Assembly: GCA_964469265.1 (NCBI GenBank)
Contig: CAYXYF010000014.1
Coordinates: 1-59,531, forward strand
Direction: 5' to 3'
Source of the DNA: JAEYZS01 sp964469265
GTDB taxonomy: Bacteria; Bdellovibrionota; Bdellovibrionia; Bdellovibrionales; JAEYZS01
Length of the DNA: 59,531 nt
The notes under the pieces: model-generated
Seen by the model: the letters and a program-made list of their open reading frames with translations, nothing else
What the model was told of the DNA's origin: nothing
The model's database searches: none
Made by a program: the position numbers and the translations under genes
Shown: positions 33,729 to 42,974 of the stretch, in pieces
Numbering within the stretch: the first letter of the stretch is position 1
Layout of the letters: the number at the start of each line of letters is the position of its first letter

Positions 33729-34873
33729 AGAAATTCTCCAAGCTTATCTGCCACCATATCGATATCAGAAATATCATGGTAAATCCCAAAGCCAAATCGC
33801 AAGCGATCTCCTCTAGAATCCACGATGATATTATTTTGCCGCAGAAGTTCTTCAAACTTGTTTGCGCTCTCATTTATAAAAGTTAAATAATGACTTTGTG
33901 GAAGTTGATCGCCATCCATGACAAGCTTGCCGAGAGATTTAAGGCGTCTGGTTTTTTCAACGAAGTGAGCTTTTAACGTCTGTACATGCTCATGTGCCAG
34001 CTCCACACTGAGATCGTTTTCTTTGTACATGTCAATGACGGCATTGAAGCGATAAATTCCTGAAGGGTCAAAAGTTGCTCCAGCAAACCTTAAACCATTA
34101 TCAGAGTAATGAATCTTTTCTTGGCTGGGTGAAGAAAGGGTTGAAAAACTTGCGAACCAACCCGTATTGACTGGCCTTAAGGTTGAAGACTCGGGGACCA
34201 ACATAAAGCAAGCCCCTTCCCCAGCCTGTGCATACTTGTAACCGCCAGCAATAAAAAATATCCGGTCCTCAAAAGCCTTTAAATCTGTAGGAATCGCAAA
34301 AAACGAATGGTAGGCATCGATAACTATATGAGTGCTCTTAGGAACTTCAGGAATCCAATCTCGAAATTTTGGACAGGTTAACCCCGAGTTAAAAAAGGTG
34401 TGACTTGTAAAAACCAAATCGTATTTGCCGCTGGTTGCTTCCTTTATCCATCGACTGGGAAATGTTTCATAGGGCGCAACTGGAACAATCGTAAGATCCA
34501 CCTGCCCTGCAGCCTTGGAGCTTTGGATTTGCCTTCGGAAACTATGAAACTCAGAATCTGTAGTTAAAACTTTTATCGGCTGAGTAAAACACGACAAAAT
34601 TCTTACCACGAACTCGTGGGTGTTAGGCGCAAATACGATCATCTCGGGTTTTGAGACATTTAAAACTTCTGCAATGTTTTGTTGCGCTTGCGGAATAACT
34701 TGTTCAAAAACATAGCTCCACTTTTGATCCAAAAGGTGCGCGGAATCTTTCCAGTACTGAATCTGCGCATCGAGGGTTGCATCTGGCCATGGATGGTGGG
34801 AATGAGCAGCAAAGTGAAAGTAATCTACCTTCTCAGAAAAGCACTCACTATAAAGGTGTTTGTAAGACTCCAT
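33725..34873 (-). CDS. Kynureninase-like PLP-dependent (class V aminotransferase fold) enzyme
   Basis: A 382-aa PLP enzyme of fold type I, class V. The Schiff-base Lys is K213 in FFIAGGYKYAQAGEGACFM, and the PLP-pyridine Asp is in HIVIDAYHSFFAIP (D186). The YKY-x3-G-x-G arrangement resembles kynureninase, which cleaves kynurenine to anthranilate and alanine. With tryptophan dioxygenase in the same window this would fit tryptophan breakdown, but cysteine desulfurase or another class V activity cannot be excluded. The gene starts a unit with the CBS-PAS sensor (4-base overlap). Confidence 0.7.
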   Translation of the reverse strand: MESYKHLYSECFSEKVDYFHFAAHSHHPWPDATLDAQIQYWKDSAHLLDQKWSYVFEQVIPQAQQNIAEVLNVSKPEMIVFAPNTHEFVVRILSCFTQPIKVLTTDSEFHSFRRQIQSSKAAGQVDLTIVPVAPYETFPSRWIKEATSGKYDLVFTSHTFFNSGLTCPKFRDWIPEVPKSTHIVIDAYHSFFAIPTDLKAFEDRIFFIAGGYKYAQAGEGACFMLVPESSTLRPVNTGWFASFSTLSSPSQEKIHYSDNGLRFAGATFDPSGIYRFNAVIDMYKENDLSVELAHEHVQTLKAHFVEKTRRLKSLGKLVMDGDQLPQSHYLTFINESANKFEELLRQNNIIVDSRGDRLRFGFGIYHDISDIDMVADKLGEFL

Positions 34874-34898
34874 GTCTGCCCTCCCCTTTTTTTGAGAA

Positions 34899-35477
34899 TT
34901 ACTGAATGAACTGCTGAATACCTGATCGGATCAGCATGACTCCGATGGCCGCTAAGAAAAGCGAAAACACTTTTCCTACGGCTATTGCACCAGGCTTTGT
35001 GATAATTTTGATCGCCTTATCGGAGTTATAGAACAAAACCCATACAATAGCGATATTTAAGATAAGCGAAGTCATCGTCCAAGTATAGCCAGCAGTATCC
35101 ACGATCAATAGAAGTGTTGTTAGAGCACCAGGCCCAATGATCAGTGGTGTTCCGATTGGAACAATACCGATGGTATCACCGCCACCCTTACGTCGCTCAC
35201 CCTGATCAAATAAGAGATCATGCACGGCAAGGATCAGTAATAACAAACCACCCGCGACTTTAAAATCATTAACACTTATACCTAACTGCTTAAAAATAAT
35301 CTGTCCGAAGAATACGAAAAATATGCTAATCCCAAATGCGGTAAACACTGCCTGATTTACAACCCTACGGCGTTGGATCAAAGACGCATCACCTGTCACC
35401 GAAAGAAATGCTGGGAGAATTCCAATGGCATCGATTGCAAAAAAGAGGGGCATAAAGGCAGCTAAGAAGGTTTCCAT
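34899..35477 (-). CDS. MarC/NAAT-family integral membrane protein
   Basis: A 192-aa inner-membrane protein with six predicted helices. It shows the MarC pattern: METFLAAFMPLFFAIDAIGILPAFLSVT at the N terminus, FKVAGGLLLLILAVHDL in the middle and IGIVPIGTPLIIGPGALTTLLLIVD as signature. The family's transport role is poorly known. The open frame runs upstream to 35753, but that extra 92-residue part lies antisense over the FAH-hydrolase gene and looks unlike the family. I therefore start at the ATG at 35477. The MarC and hydrolase genes are divergent, 90 bases apart. Confidence 0.88.
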   Translation of the reverse strand: METFLAAFMPLFFAIDAIGILPAFLSVTGDASLIQRRRVVNQAVFTAFGISIFFVFFGQIIFKQLGISVNDFKVAGGLLLLILAVHDLLFDQGERRKGGGDTIGIVPIGTPLIIGPGALTTLLLIVDTAGYTWTMTSLILNIAIVWVLFYNSDKAIKIITKPGAIAVGKVFSLFLAAIGVMLIRSGIQQFIQ

Positions 35478-35567
35478 GAGGATGAAGATACACCCTTCTT
35501 TTGTTTTCTTCAATATGAGGTTCGTGATATGACAAAAGTCTAACTTAATTTCAAGGACGGTCCCATA

Positions 35568-36203
35568 ATGGATAAGGTGATATGCATCGGTAAGAACTAT
35601 CTTGAACACGCCAAAGAGCTGAATAAACTTATCGGCGATGCCATTCCTAATAAGCCAGTCATTTTTTTTAAGCCGCCCTCGGTGGTGAAGCAAGTTAAAG
35701 GCAGCCAAAAACTTCAAGCAGAACTTCCTAAAGAACTGGGAGAGGTTCATCACGAATGTGAGATCGCGCTGCGAGTTTCAAGAGATTGTTATAAAGTTTC
35801 ACCCGAAGAAGCCAAAAAATGTTTTGATGCCGTCACGCTTGGGTTGGACATGACCTTAAGAGACCTGCAGGCCCAACTTAAGAAAAACGGTCACCCGTGG
35901 GAGATGGGAAAGGTTTTTAAAGATGCCATTTTATTAGGCCAATGGGTTGAGCTTTCAGACTTTGAAGATTATCTGGAATCTGACTTTGAATTGAAAATTA
36001 ACGGCCAAACCAAACAAAAATCGAATGGAACAAAAATGAGCCTCTCACCACAAGAGTGCTTATCGTATGCTTCACAATATTTTGAAATCAAAAACGGCGA
36101 CATCCTCTTCACTGGAACTCCAGAAGGCGTAGGCCCAGTCAAAAAAGGCGACCTTGCCACAGTATCGTGGTCAAACAAACTAAGCTTTGCGGTTCAGTGG
36201 TAG
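35568..36203 (+). CDS. Fumarylacetoacetate hydrolase-family protein (FAHD1/YcgM-like)
   Basis: A 211-aa cytoplasmic enzyme. The FAH core is visible: CIGKNYLEHAKEL, IFFKPPSVV, EVHHECEIALRVSRD with the metal-binding Glu pair, and TLGLDMTLRDLQ with the metal-binding Asp. The C-terminal FTGTPEGVGPVKKGD is the family signature. Small members like this act as acylpyruvate hydrolase or oxaloacetate decarboxylase. AAGGA lies 10 bases before the ATG. It stands alone, divergent from MarC. Confidence 0.9.
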   Translation: MDKVICIGKNYLEHAKELNKLIGDAIPNKPVIFFKPPSVVKQVKGSQKLQAELPKELGEVHHECEIALRVSRDCYKVSPEEAKKCFDAVTLGLDMTLRDLQAQLKKNGHPWEMGKVFKDAILLGQWVELSDFEDYLESDFELKINGQTKQKSNGTKMSLSPQECLSYASQYFEIKNGDILFTGTPEGVGPVKKGDLATVSWSNKLSFAVQW

Positions 36204-36372
36204 GCTAACGCAATCTTACTTCCCGACGCAGGCAAATTGCTGCTATTGACGGGCGAAAATAAATTTTTCTTCATTATATGGCCGATCTCAAGACCTTTGT
36301 CTCCCCTTTGGTTTGCGTGTGGATACATTGTTTGCGACACTTTTATTTTTATTATTTTCACGGGAGGTATTG

Positions 36373-37224
36373 GTGAAATATTTATTAGTGGGACTCACGC
36401 TGCTCTCAATGGTTGGTTGTGTTTCTAAAAACAAGTATCAGGATCTTGAGGGACAAAATCAAAATATGGCAGACGAGCTGAAAAATACTCAAGCCAAGGT
36501 TGATGAGTTAACCGTTATCAATGCTCAACTGCAAAGTAAACTGGGTACAACTGCGAAGGATAAAACGGCCCTGCAAAGTTCAATTAACGAAATGAAAGTT
36601 GCGTTAAGCGAAATGAAGGAAAGAAGAGCTGAAACCGACAAGCGCATCAAAGAATACACTGATCTTATTAGACGTTTTAAATCACTTATTGATACTGGAA
36701 AACTCAGCGTTAAAATTATTGATGGCCGAATGGTTGTTGTTTTAGGTTCAGATATTTTATTCTCGTCAGGGTCTTCGAACCTTTCTGAGCAGGGGCTACA
36801 GAACATTCAAGAGATCACCAAGGTCTTAGCTTCTATTCCAAACCGAAAATTTCAAATTGAAGGTCACACAGACAATGTTCCAATTAAAACTGCGAAGTAC
36901 CCTTCTAATTGGGAGCTAGCAGCTGCAAGAGCGTTAACTGTTGTGAATACTATGGTTGCAAATGGAATGTCTAAGGACAGAATCTCTGCTGCGACGTTTG
37001 CTGACTCGCGACCTGTTGCCGACAATAAAACTTCGGAAGGTAAACAGGCCAACCGTAGAATTGAAATCGTGGTTGTCCCAGATCTAAGCCAAATGCCAGG
37101 GTTTGATGAACTCAATAAGATTTCAGAGCAGCAGGAAGCAAAGCCTACCGCTAAACCAGCCCCGCAACCTGAAGCTAAAAAGCCAGAAGCAAAGCCTGCC
37201 CCACAAGCCGAACCGAAGAAGTAA
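36373..37224 (+). CDS. OmpA-family peptidoglycan-binding lipoprotein
   Basis: A 283-aa outer-membrane lipoprotein. It starts at a GTG preceded by GGGAGG; MKYLLVGLTLLSMVGC ends in a lipobox Cys. Residues about 25-110 form a coiled coil (MADELKNTQAKVDELTVINAQLQ). The OmpA/MotB-like domain follows, with FQIEGHTDNVPI, NWELAAARALTVVNTM and KQANRRIEIVVVPDL, which bind diaminopimelate in the wall. The tail is an Ala/Pro/Glu/Lys-rich repeat (PAPQPEAKKPEAKPAPQ). It would tether outer membrane to peptidoglycan. The frame upstream of the GTG (to 36313) is not used. A terminator follows. Confidence 0.9.
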   Translation: MKYLLVGLTLLSMVGCVSKNKYQDLEGQNQNMADELKNTQAKVDELTVINAQLQSKLGTTAKDKTALQSSINEMKVALSEMKERRAETDKRIKEYTDLIRRFKSLIDTGKLSVKIIDGRMVVVLGSDILFSSGSSNLSEQGLQNIQEITKVLASIPNRKFQIEGHTDNVPIKTAKYPSNWELAAARALTVVNTMVANGMSKDRISAATFADSRPVADNKTSEGKQANRRIEIVVVPDLSQMPGFDELNKISEQQEAKPTAKPAPQPEAKKPEAKPAPQAEPKK

Positions 37225-37238
37225 AAGATACTTTAACG

Positions 37239-37267
37239 AAGGGAGCTATAAAGGCTCCCTTGTTTTA
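37239..37267. terminator. Terminator between OmpA-like lipoprotein and LysE genes
   Basis: The stem AAGGGAGC/GCTCCCTT (37239-37246, 37254-37261) has a 7-base loop followed by GTTTT. It lies at the junction of convergent genes and overlaps the end of the LysE-family gene. Confidence 0.75.
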
Positions 37268-37888
37268 TAATCTCAGAAGAAAGTATGCTCCGTATATTAT
37301 AAGAGCCAGTCCCATAAAGAGTTCTAAGTAAGATTTATTTTTAAGTAACAACGGTCGCACTTTCTTATTGCCGACTAAAATCGCTAAAAATATAAACCAT
37401 ACCGCAGTGATGCCCACAAGGACCGTGATCAAAACGCTGAGATCAGCCATTGATTGCCTGTACCCCATAACCTGAGAGGTTAAACTCACAAAATAAATAA
37501 TAGCTTTTGGATTTCCCATGGTCGTAACGAATCCATTTAAGAATGACTTTCCAAGGGCCCCACCCTCGTGGGTTTTTGCGACATCTTGTGTATCTTTATG
37601 AATGACCGCTCGAAAGAAGCTTTTTAAAGATTGCACGCCTAGGAAAAAGAGATAAGCAGCTCCGCAAACTTGTATAAATCTCAAATATTCAGGATTTTGT
37701 GAAATCAAATAACTTGCGCCATAGACACTTATTAAAATCAGAACCGAGTTTCCTAAGGCGATGCCGATTGCGGTAACAATACCGTTTCTTAGTGAAAAAG
37801 ATATTGTCTCGCGAAGCACAACCATAAAGTCGGGACCAGGCGATGCAACCGCAAAAAGGTGAATTATCGAAAGTGTTAGTAATGACAT
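37265..37888 (-). CDS. LysE/RhtB-family amino-acid exporter
   Basis: A 207-aa inner-membrane protein with about six helices. The N-terminal signature AVASPGPDFMVVLRETIS and GNPKAIIYFVSLTSQVMG match the RhtB branch of the LysE superfamily, which exports amino acids such as threonine or homoserine lactone. The substrate is not readable. It is convergent with the OmpA-like gene and has a 177-base intergenic stretch before the hemerythrin-like gene. Confidence 0.88.
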   Translation of the reverse strand: MSLLTLSIIHLFAVASPGPDFMVVLRETISFSLRNGIVTAIGIALGNSVLILISVYGASYLISQNPEYLRFIQVCGAAYLFFLGVQSLKSFFRAVIHKDTQDVAKTHEGGALGKSFLNGFVTTMGNPKAIIYFVSLTSQVMGYRQSMADLSVLITVLVGITAVWFIFLAILVGNKKVRPLLLKNKSYLELFMGLALIIYGAYFLLRL

Positions 37889-38065
37889 ATTTTAATACCC
37901 TACTTTACGGCGAGTTCTCTGTATAGTGTGTTTCGTCCCAATTTGCCCAATTTTTCTCGGTTACGGGGGCCCCTGCCACAATGGCATTGTCATTTAGCTT
38001 TTATCTAGGGCTGTATCAGGTACGAGAATTGCTTTTTACCAGAATTAAAAAAGGAGAAAAGCAAT

Positions 38066-38644
38066 ATGGCACAAACCCAATCAGATAAAGAATCCAAAAT
38101 GCAAAGCAAACAAGAACGCATTGATGCAATCAATGAATACAAAAATATGGATATTGTCGATTTGATTATTGAAGATCATAAGCCTCTAAAAGAACTTATT
38201 GAGGTTCTCAAAAGCGACGCGGAACTTGAAGAAAAGTTTTTTGCCTTTGAAGAGTTTGCTCCTCTATTAGTGATGCACTCAAAGCCTGAAGAACAAACGG
38301 TATACGTTGATATGAAACTCGATGATGCTACAAGAGAAGAAGGCTTTGAAGGCGACGTTGAGCATCAGCTTGCTGATCAACTCGTTGAAGAAATAAGACG
38401 CACAAAAGACGAAGACCTCTGGATGGCACGTGTAAAAGTTTTAGCAGAACTTGTTGAGCATCATATTGAAGAAGAGGAAGACGAACTTCTGCCGAAGTAC
38501 AAACAAAACTCCTCAAAAGAAGAACGCTTAGCAGTTACCCAAGAGTTTATTGCTCTAAAACAAGAGCTCGCGGACCAACAAGGCGAGGATTCTCCTTCGG
38601 AAATTTCATTAGAAAACATCCAAAGAAGTTCTAAAAAGCATTAG
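38066..38644 (+). CDS. Hemerythrin HHE-domain protein
   Basis: A 192-aa acidic cytoplasmic protein. The HHE pattern is visible: IEDHKPLKELIEVLK, FAPLLVMHSKPEEQTVYVDM and LAELVEHHIEEEEDELLPKY, which offer the His and carboxylate ligands of a di-iron site. The family senses or handles oxygen, nitric oxide or iron. AAGGAG lies 9 bases before the ATG. The DUF421 and aldo/keto reductase genes follow at 15- and 72-base spacing in the same direction, hinting at a stress-response unit. Confidence 0.88.
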   Translation: MAQTQSDKESKMQSKQERIDAINEYKNMDIVDLIIEDHKPLKELIEVLKSDAELEEKFFAFEEFAPLLVMHSKPEEQTVYVDMKLDDATREEGFEGDVEHQLADQLVEEIRRTKDEDLWMARVKVLAELVEHHIEEEEDELLPKYKQNSSKEERLAVTQEFIALKQELADQQGEDSPSEISLENIQRSSKKH

Positions 38645-38659
38645 GCTTTAAAGGAATAT

Positions 38660-39124
38660 ATGTTCACACTGAACTATCCATGGTGGGAGATTTTAATCCG
38701 TGCATTACTGGTTTTTATCTTCCTCCATGCTTTGTTTCGCATTATTGGAAAAAAACAGTTGGGAGAGATGAATCCTTTAGACTTTGTTTTGCTTCTCATT
38801 GTGAGTGAAGGTGTCAGTGGCGGACTTGTTGGCGAAGAATACTCTTTAACGGGCGCGTTTATAACTGCAACGTCTCTTGTTGGTTTCAGCTTTTTATTAG
38901 ATAAAGCCATGTCCAAATCCAAAAAGCTTGAACGGCTTGTAGAGGGCCAAACCCGCTATATTATCAAACACGGCAAGGTTTTAAAAAATGTTTTGGATTC
39001 AGAAAATATCACAATGAATGATCTTAAGAGCGCCCTTCGTCATCAAAACGTGGGAAAGATTGAGGACGTCGAATACGGGATGCTTGAAACCAATGGCGAC
39101 ATCACTGTTATTAAGAAAAAATAA
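38660..39124 (+). CDS. DUF421 (YetF-like) membrane protein
   Basis: A 154-aa protein. Three N-terminal helices (WWEILIRALLVFIFLHALFRI, FVLLLIVSEGVS, ITATSLVGFSFLL) with the family motif RIIGKKQLGEMNPLDFVLLL are followed by a soluble domain (TRYIIKHGKVL, DLKSALRHQNVGKIEDVEYGMLETNGDITVI) typical of DUF421. Related Bacillus proteins sit in spore or cell membranes; the role here is unknown. It starts 15 bases after the hemerythrin gene, with AAGGA upstream. Confidence 0.88.
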   Translation: MFTLNYPWWEILIRALLVFIFLHALFRIIGKKQLGEMNPLDFVLLLIVSEGVSGGLVGEEYSLTGAFITATSLVGFSFLLDKAMSKSKKLERLVEGQTRYIIKHGKVLKNVLDSENITMNDLKSALRHQNVGKIEDVEYGMLETNGDITVIKKK

Positions 39125-39196
39125 GCAGAACAATTTACCTTGCAATATTTTGAGTTTTCTACTTCATTAGGAGCTCACAATAACAAAGGACAGATT

Positions 39197-40132
39197 ATGA
39201 AAAAGCGTATGCTCGGTAATTCAGACCTTGAAGTCACTACTCTTTGCTTTGGTGGAAATGTATTCGGTTGGACCATTGATGAAGCTCAATCTTTCAAAAT
39301 ACTAGATGCTTACTTCGAAGGCGGCGGAAACTTTATTGATACCGCAGATACTTATTCGGTCTGGGTTCCCGGCCATATCGGTGGAGAATCCGAAACAATC
39401 ATCGGAAAATGGATGAAGGCCCGCGGCAACCGCGATCAAGTCATTGTTGCAACAAAGGTGGGCATGCAAATGTCGCCATCTGAAAAGGGACTAAAAAAAG
39501 ATTATATAAAAATGTCGGCTGAAAGATCATTAAAGCGCCTTCAAACAGATTACATTGACCTTTATATTGCACACCAAGAAGACACCTCCACACCCATTGA
39601 AGAAACACTCAGTGCCTATGATGAACTCATTAGAGAGGGAAAAGTCCGAGCGATAGGAGCTTCTAATTATTCACCAGAAGGTTTAAAAGCTGCCGTGGAA
39701 TGTAGCCGCAAGAATAATTTGGCTCAGTATCAATCTCTTCAGCCTCTTTATAATCTTTATGATCGAAAAGACTTTGAAGAAAACCTGCTTCCAATTTGTA
39801 AAGAGTATGGGTTAGCAGTGACACCTTATTACGCTCTTGCAAGCGGATTTCTAACAGGAAAGTACCGTTCAAAAGAGGATCTTCAAAAAAGCCAACGTGG
39901 CGGAGGGATTGAACAAAAATATCTTAACGATCGCGGGCTAAAAATTTTAGAAGAGCTTGATCGTGCAGCTAAAGACTTAAATACAACCCCTGCGGCGGTT
40001 GCAGTGGCTTGGTTAATTGCTGCTCCAGGCGTCACGGCCCCCATTGCAAGCGCGACTTCAATAAAGCAGCTTGAAGACCTGCTTCGTGCCACTGAACTCG
40101 AATTTAAGCCAGGCCAGTATAATTTCAGCTAA
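39197..40132 (+). CDS. Aldo/keto reductase
   Basis: A 311-aa NADP(H)-dependent oxidoreductase with a TIM-barrel fold. The catalytic residues are in NFIDTADTYS (Asp, Tyr), VIVATKVGM (Lys) and DLYIAHQED (His). The segment RAIGASNYSPEGLKAA and the C-terminal cofactor loop with PIASATSIKQLEDL are typical of the YajO/AKR11-12 branch. I chose the ATG at 39197 because AAAGGA precedes it and MKKRMLGNSDLEVTTLCFGGN is the usual family start; the frame extends to 39140. The substrate is unknown. Confidence 0.92.
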   Translation: MKKRMLGNSDLEVTTLCFGGNVFGWTIDEAQSFKILDAYFEGGGNFIDTADTYSVWVPGHIGGESETIIGKWMKARGNRDQVIVATKVGMQMSPSEKGLKKDYIKMSAERSLKRLQTDYIDLYIAHQEDTSTPIEETLSAYDELIREGKVRAIGASNYSPEGLKAAVECSRKNNLAQYQSLQPLYNLYDRKDFEENLLPICKEYGLAVTPYYALASGFLTGKYRSKEDLQKSQRGGGIEQKYLNDRGLKILEELDRAAKDLNTTPAAVAVAWLIAAPGVTAPIASATSIKQLEDLLRATELEFKPGQYNFS

Positions 40133-40272
40133 ACAAAGGATACTTACTCTGTAGGTTTATTTTTACGTACCTGTGCCTTTAGTAAACTTGTAAAAACGCC
40201 AAACGACTACGCCCTCATTGCTAGGTTTTTAGGTATCCCATAAATTCGAGCCTTCTTGCAGAGGGGGTTCGA

Positions 40273-42300
40273 GTGCTTAAAATATTTACTTTACTTGCGC
40301 TGTTAATTTTATCGACATCAGTTAAAGCTAACAATCTTGATCATCAGTATCGAAAAAGCATCGCCAAAGAGTTCCAAAACGCGAATCAAGATCAGAACAT
40401 GCCAGTCGAAGCCACCACCACTGAAAAGATCAATTACGATGTTCCTCATGGTGAAATGAGAACCGCTGAACTTTCTCACCATAACAAAGAAGAAACTCTG
40501 GCAATCAGAAATCTCAATGATTATGAAATTAAAAATCTCACCGACACCAAGTTTTTTCTTTTCGAGCCGACCAATGCAATGAGCTACAGTTTAAAAATTG
40601 AAAATACAGCCATCAGGGATCGGCAAGCAGAAGTTTCAAGACTGAAAGGAAATGAGTTCTTCCATGCTGAGATTCAGTGTAATGGAAGCTTCAAACTCAG
40701 AGCCGATCAAAGAGTGAGATCTATTCTCGCGGGCCAAAAAGTTAACTTTAGAATCTTCGGCCAGCTTAAGACTAAAGCTCCTCTTTCTATTTTCACACCT
40801 TCTGATGATGTTACTGAATGCCTTCTCAGATGGGAAAACCCACTTGTTTCAGAAAAGTCTTACGGAATTCGCCTCATTAGAGAGAGTTCTTATGTTACAC
40901 AGAACATGATGAAGTTAAGATCTTCTTATCAAAACTGCATTCTCCCGCAAAGCAACCCAAGATCGACAGGAATGGAAAAGTTCTTCTTAACAAGTTCTTA
41001 TCGACAACTCACGTGCCCTCAGTCTGTTGAAAACATCATAAGCTTAGCCGACCGACTTGATGGGTTTAATGCCAAGGTCGAAGCTTTATTAGGTCAACGT
41101 CTTCCATTGGATGTTATTGAAGCTCAAAACCCTTACGTCGATCTTGATTTTTCGAAAGCTCCGAAGCTTGATATGGTTGTAGCTTCTTACTTGATCTTTC
41201 AAGCCGATTTTACAGGAAAAATTCTAGCGAGACTTTTAGAATGGCATGCCCATCAGGGAACTCAAGTTCGAATTCTCGTATCCGATGTCATGCAAAGTAA
41301 GAAGAACAATAAAATGTTACAGGATCTTATGGTTTCAAGCGGAAACGTGAAAGTTAAAAACTACCGGTTCAATGCAAAGTCCAAACACGGCACAATCATT
41401 TCACAACTCCACCGAACAAATCACATTAAGATTTTATCGGCTGTTTCTTTTTCTGAAGAAAAAAACAACGTTACAATCCTTGGCGGAAGAAATATCCATG
41501 ACGGATTCTTATTCCAAAAAGGGGTTGATCAATCTCAGTTTCCAGAACTTATTAACTACTCTAAAGGCCTCGCTTACTGGAGAGACTTTGAACTTCAGAT
41601 CAACTCCGCACGCTTTACTCATGAAGTCGTCGGGCAGTTTTATACAATATGGGATCAAGATGATAAAACTTCTTATGTGAGGTCGTGGGTTCAAAACGTC
41701 AAATCTCCACATAGTGTTTCTGCAAATTACTTTAATAGGGCCGCTCACCAACCCATGGTTCGCCATTACGTTTCTACGCCCTACGCTGAGGACAGACTTA
41801 TCCAAGATCTTTTTGCGGATATGATTGATCATGCCCAAGCGAAAGTCCACATTTCAACTCCATACTTTAGACTCTCTAAGCCCCTAGCCGCTGCATTTGA
41901 ACGTGCCATTGATCGCGGTGTAGAAATCACATTGGTCACCCGCTTAAATCTTGACGGCGATACATTAGGGTCATTTTTAGGTGAGACGAATAAGGCTGGC
42001 GTTAACAAGTTCTACGATAAGATTAAAGTCTTTAATTACACTGAGGATAAAGTTATTTTGCACTCAAAGATCGTTTTAATTGATGATGAGTTTGCATTCT
42101 TAGGATCAGTCAACCTTAACCGAAGAAGCTTTATCCACGATACAGAGAATGCACTTTTTGTTTATAGTCCAAGTTATGTGCAAGAACTCACCAAGATTTT
42201 TTATGACGATTATATTAATCTATCGAGTCAGATCACAGAAAAACAAAAACAAGTCTTCTGGAAGAAGATCCTCATCGATCTTTTCAGTGACAAGTTTTAA
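40273..42300 (+). CDS. Secreted phospholipase D-family protein with one clear HKD motif
   Basis: A 675-aa exported protein with signal peptide MLKIFTLLALLILSTSVKA, read from a GTG preceded by GAGGGGG. The first 300 residues are unlike known PLDs. Then come two PLD halves. The second is canonical: HSKIVLIDDEFAFLGSVNLNRRSF (HxK-x4-D). The first keeps H-x-K and GGRNIHDGF (HRTNHIKILSAVSFSEEKNNV) but has lost the Asp spacing. Cardiolipin synthases and endonucleases share this fold, but secretion suggests a periplasmic or exported phosphatidyl-transferring or lipid-hydrolysing enzyme. A small secreted-protein gene follows 38 bases later. Confidence 0.83.
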   Translation: MLKIFTLLALLILSTSVKANNLDHQYRKSIAKEFQNANQDQNMPVEATTTEKINYDVPHGEMRTAELSHHNKEETLAIRNLNDYEIKNLTDTKFFLFEPTNAMSYSLKIENTAIRDRQAEVSRLKGNEFFHAEIQCNGSFKLRADQRVRSILAGQKVNFRIFGQLKTKAPLSIFTPSDDVTECLLRWENPLVSEKSYGIRLIRESSYVTQNMMKLRSSYQNCILPQSNPRSTGMEKFFLTSSYRQLTCPQSVENIISLADRLDGFNAKVEALLGQRLPLDVIEAQNPYVDLDFSKAPKLDMVVASYLIFQADFTGKILARLLEWHAHQGTQVRILVSDVMQSKKNNKMLQDLMVSSGNVKVKNYRFNAKSKHGTIISQLHRTNHIKILSAVSFSEEKNNVTILGGRNIHDGFLFQKGVDQSQFPELINYSKGLAYWRDFELQINSARFTHEVVGQFYTIWDQDDKTSYVRSWVQNVKSPHSVSANYFNRAAHQPMVRHYVSTPYAEDRLIQDLFADMIDHAQAKVHISTPYFRLSKPLAAAFERAIDRGVEITLVTRLNLDGDTLGSFLGETNKAGVNKFYDKIKVFNYTEDKVILHSKIVLIDDEFAFLGSVNLNRRSFIHDTENALFVYSPSYVQELTKIFYDDYINLSSQITEKQKQVFWKKILIDLFSDKF

Positions 42301-42338
42301 TTTATCTTGCTAGGCTTTAAATATCTCATGGAGGGGAT

Positions 42339-42686
42339 ATGGCATTAAAGTTAGTTCTAGTTTGTGGAATACTGTTTTCAGTACCAAGCTTTGCAACAGG
42401 GCTTAAGCTAAACTGCACCGTCACCCATAACTTTAAAGAGGTTGCCTCTGGCACCGTCACTCTACATCCTCAAGAAAGACGATTGATATTTGCAGAGTAT
42501 GAAGGATTTCGATTCTTCTTATCTGATCACAGCACCTCTACTGAGAACAAGACCGAACTTCAAATCTATGACTCGGCAAATACATCTCGCACCTATGCTG
42601 TTTCAGACCTCAGCAAAGCAGCTAGTCTCGAACTCACCTTCTGGATAAGAGACTACATCCTCACCGCCCACTGCAAAAAACACTAA
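42339..42686 (+). CDS. Small secreted protein of unknown function
   Basis: A 115-aa exported protein. The signal peptide MALKLVLVCGILFSVPSFA is followed by a beta-rich domain with two cysteines (LNCTV and AHCKKH) that could form a disulfide linking both ends. It resembles other short secreted proteins in this window in size but shares no visible motif with them. GGAGGGG precedes the ATG. It lies 38 bases after the PLD-family gene and may be co-transcribed. Confidence 0.66.
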   Translation: MALKLVLVCGILFSVPSFATGLKLNCTVTHNFKEVASGTVTLHPQERRLIFAEYEGFRFFLSDHSTSTENKTELQIYDSANTSRTYAVSDLSKAASLELTFWIRDYILTAHCKKH

Positions 42687-42768
42687 TATCGGAGACCGCG
42701 ACGCGAGGTATAGACAAAGCCTATCCGAACGACGAAGCAACAAAGCCTGAGGAAAGATTAAGAAAAAC

Positions 42769-42845
42769 TGGTAGCGAGGGAGAGATTTGAACTCCCGACA
42801 CGCGGATTATGATTCCGCTGCTCTAACCAACTGAGCTACCCCGCC
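42769..42845 (-). tRNA. tRNA-Met (anticodon CAT, elongator type)
   Basis: A 77-base tRNA. The acceptor stem is GGCGGGG/CCTCGCT (a G-U pair at position 1-72 and another at 5-68). The D-arm is GCTCAGTTGGTTAGAGC. The anticodon stem is GCGGA/TCCGC with loop ATCATAA, giving CAT. The T-arm is GGGAG-TTCAAAT-CTCCC, and CCA is encoded. The CAT anticodon could also belong to the lysidine-modified tRNA-Ile2. The three G-C pairs of an initiator anticodon stem are absent, so it is not the initiator. Confidence 0.9.
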
Positions 42846-42974
42846 ACGAGGGTTGAATTGAACAAGCAAATTAAAGGTATAGGGTAAGTCTGTCAATGGG
42901 ATTCTGCGTTGCTTCTTGACTAAAAATTGCCCTAAATATGCAATAAATCAGGTCGAAAAGGTTGAGGGGGAATA

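Noticed and set aside
35478..35753. 92-residue N-terminal extension of the MarC-family ORF
   Set aside because: It is antisense to the FAH-family gene and unlike MarC; the ATG at 35477 begins the family sequence.
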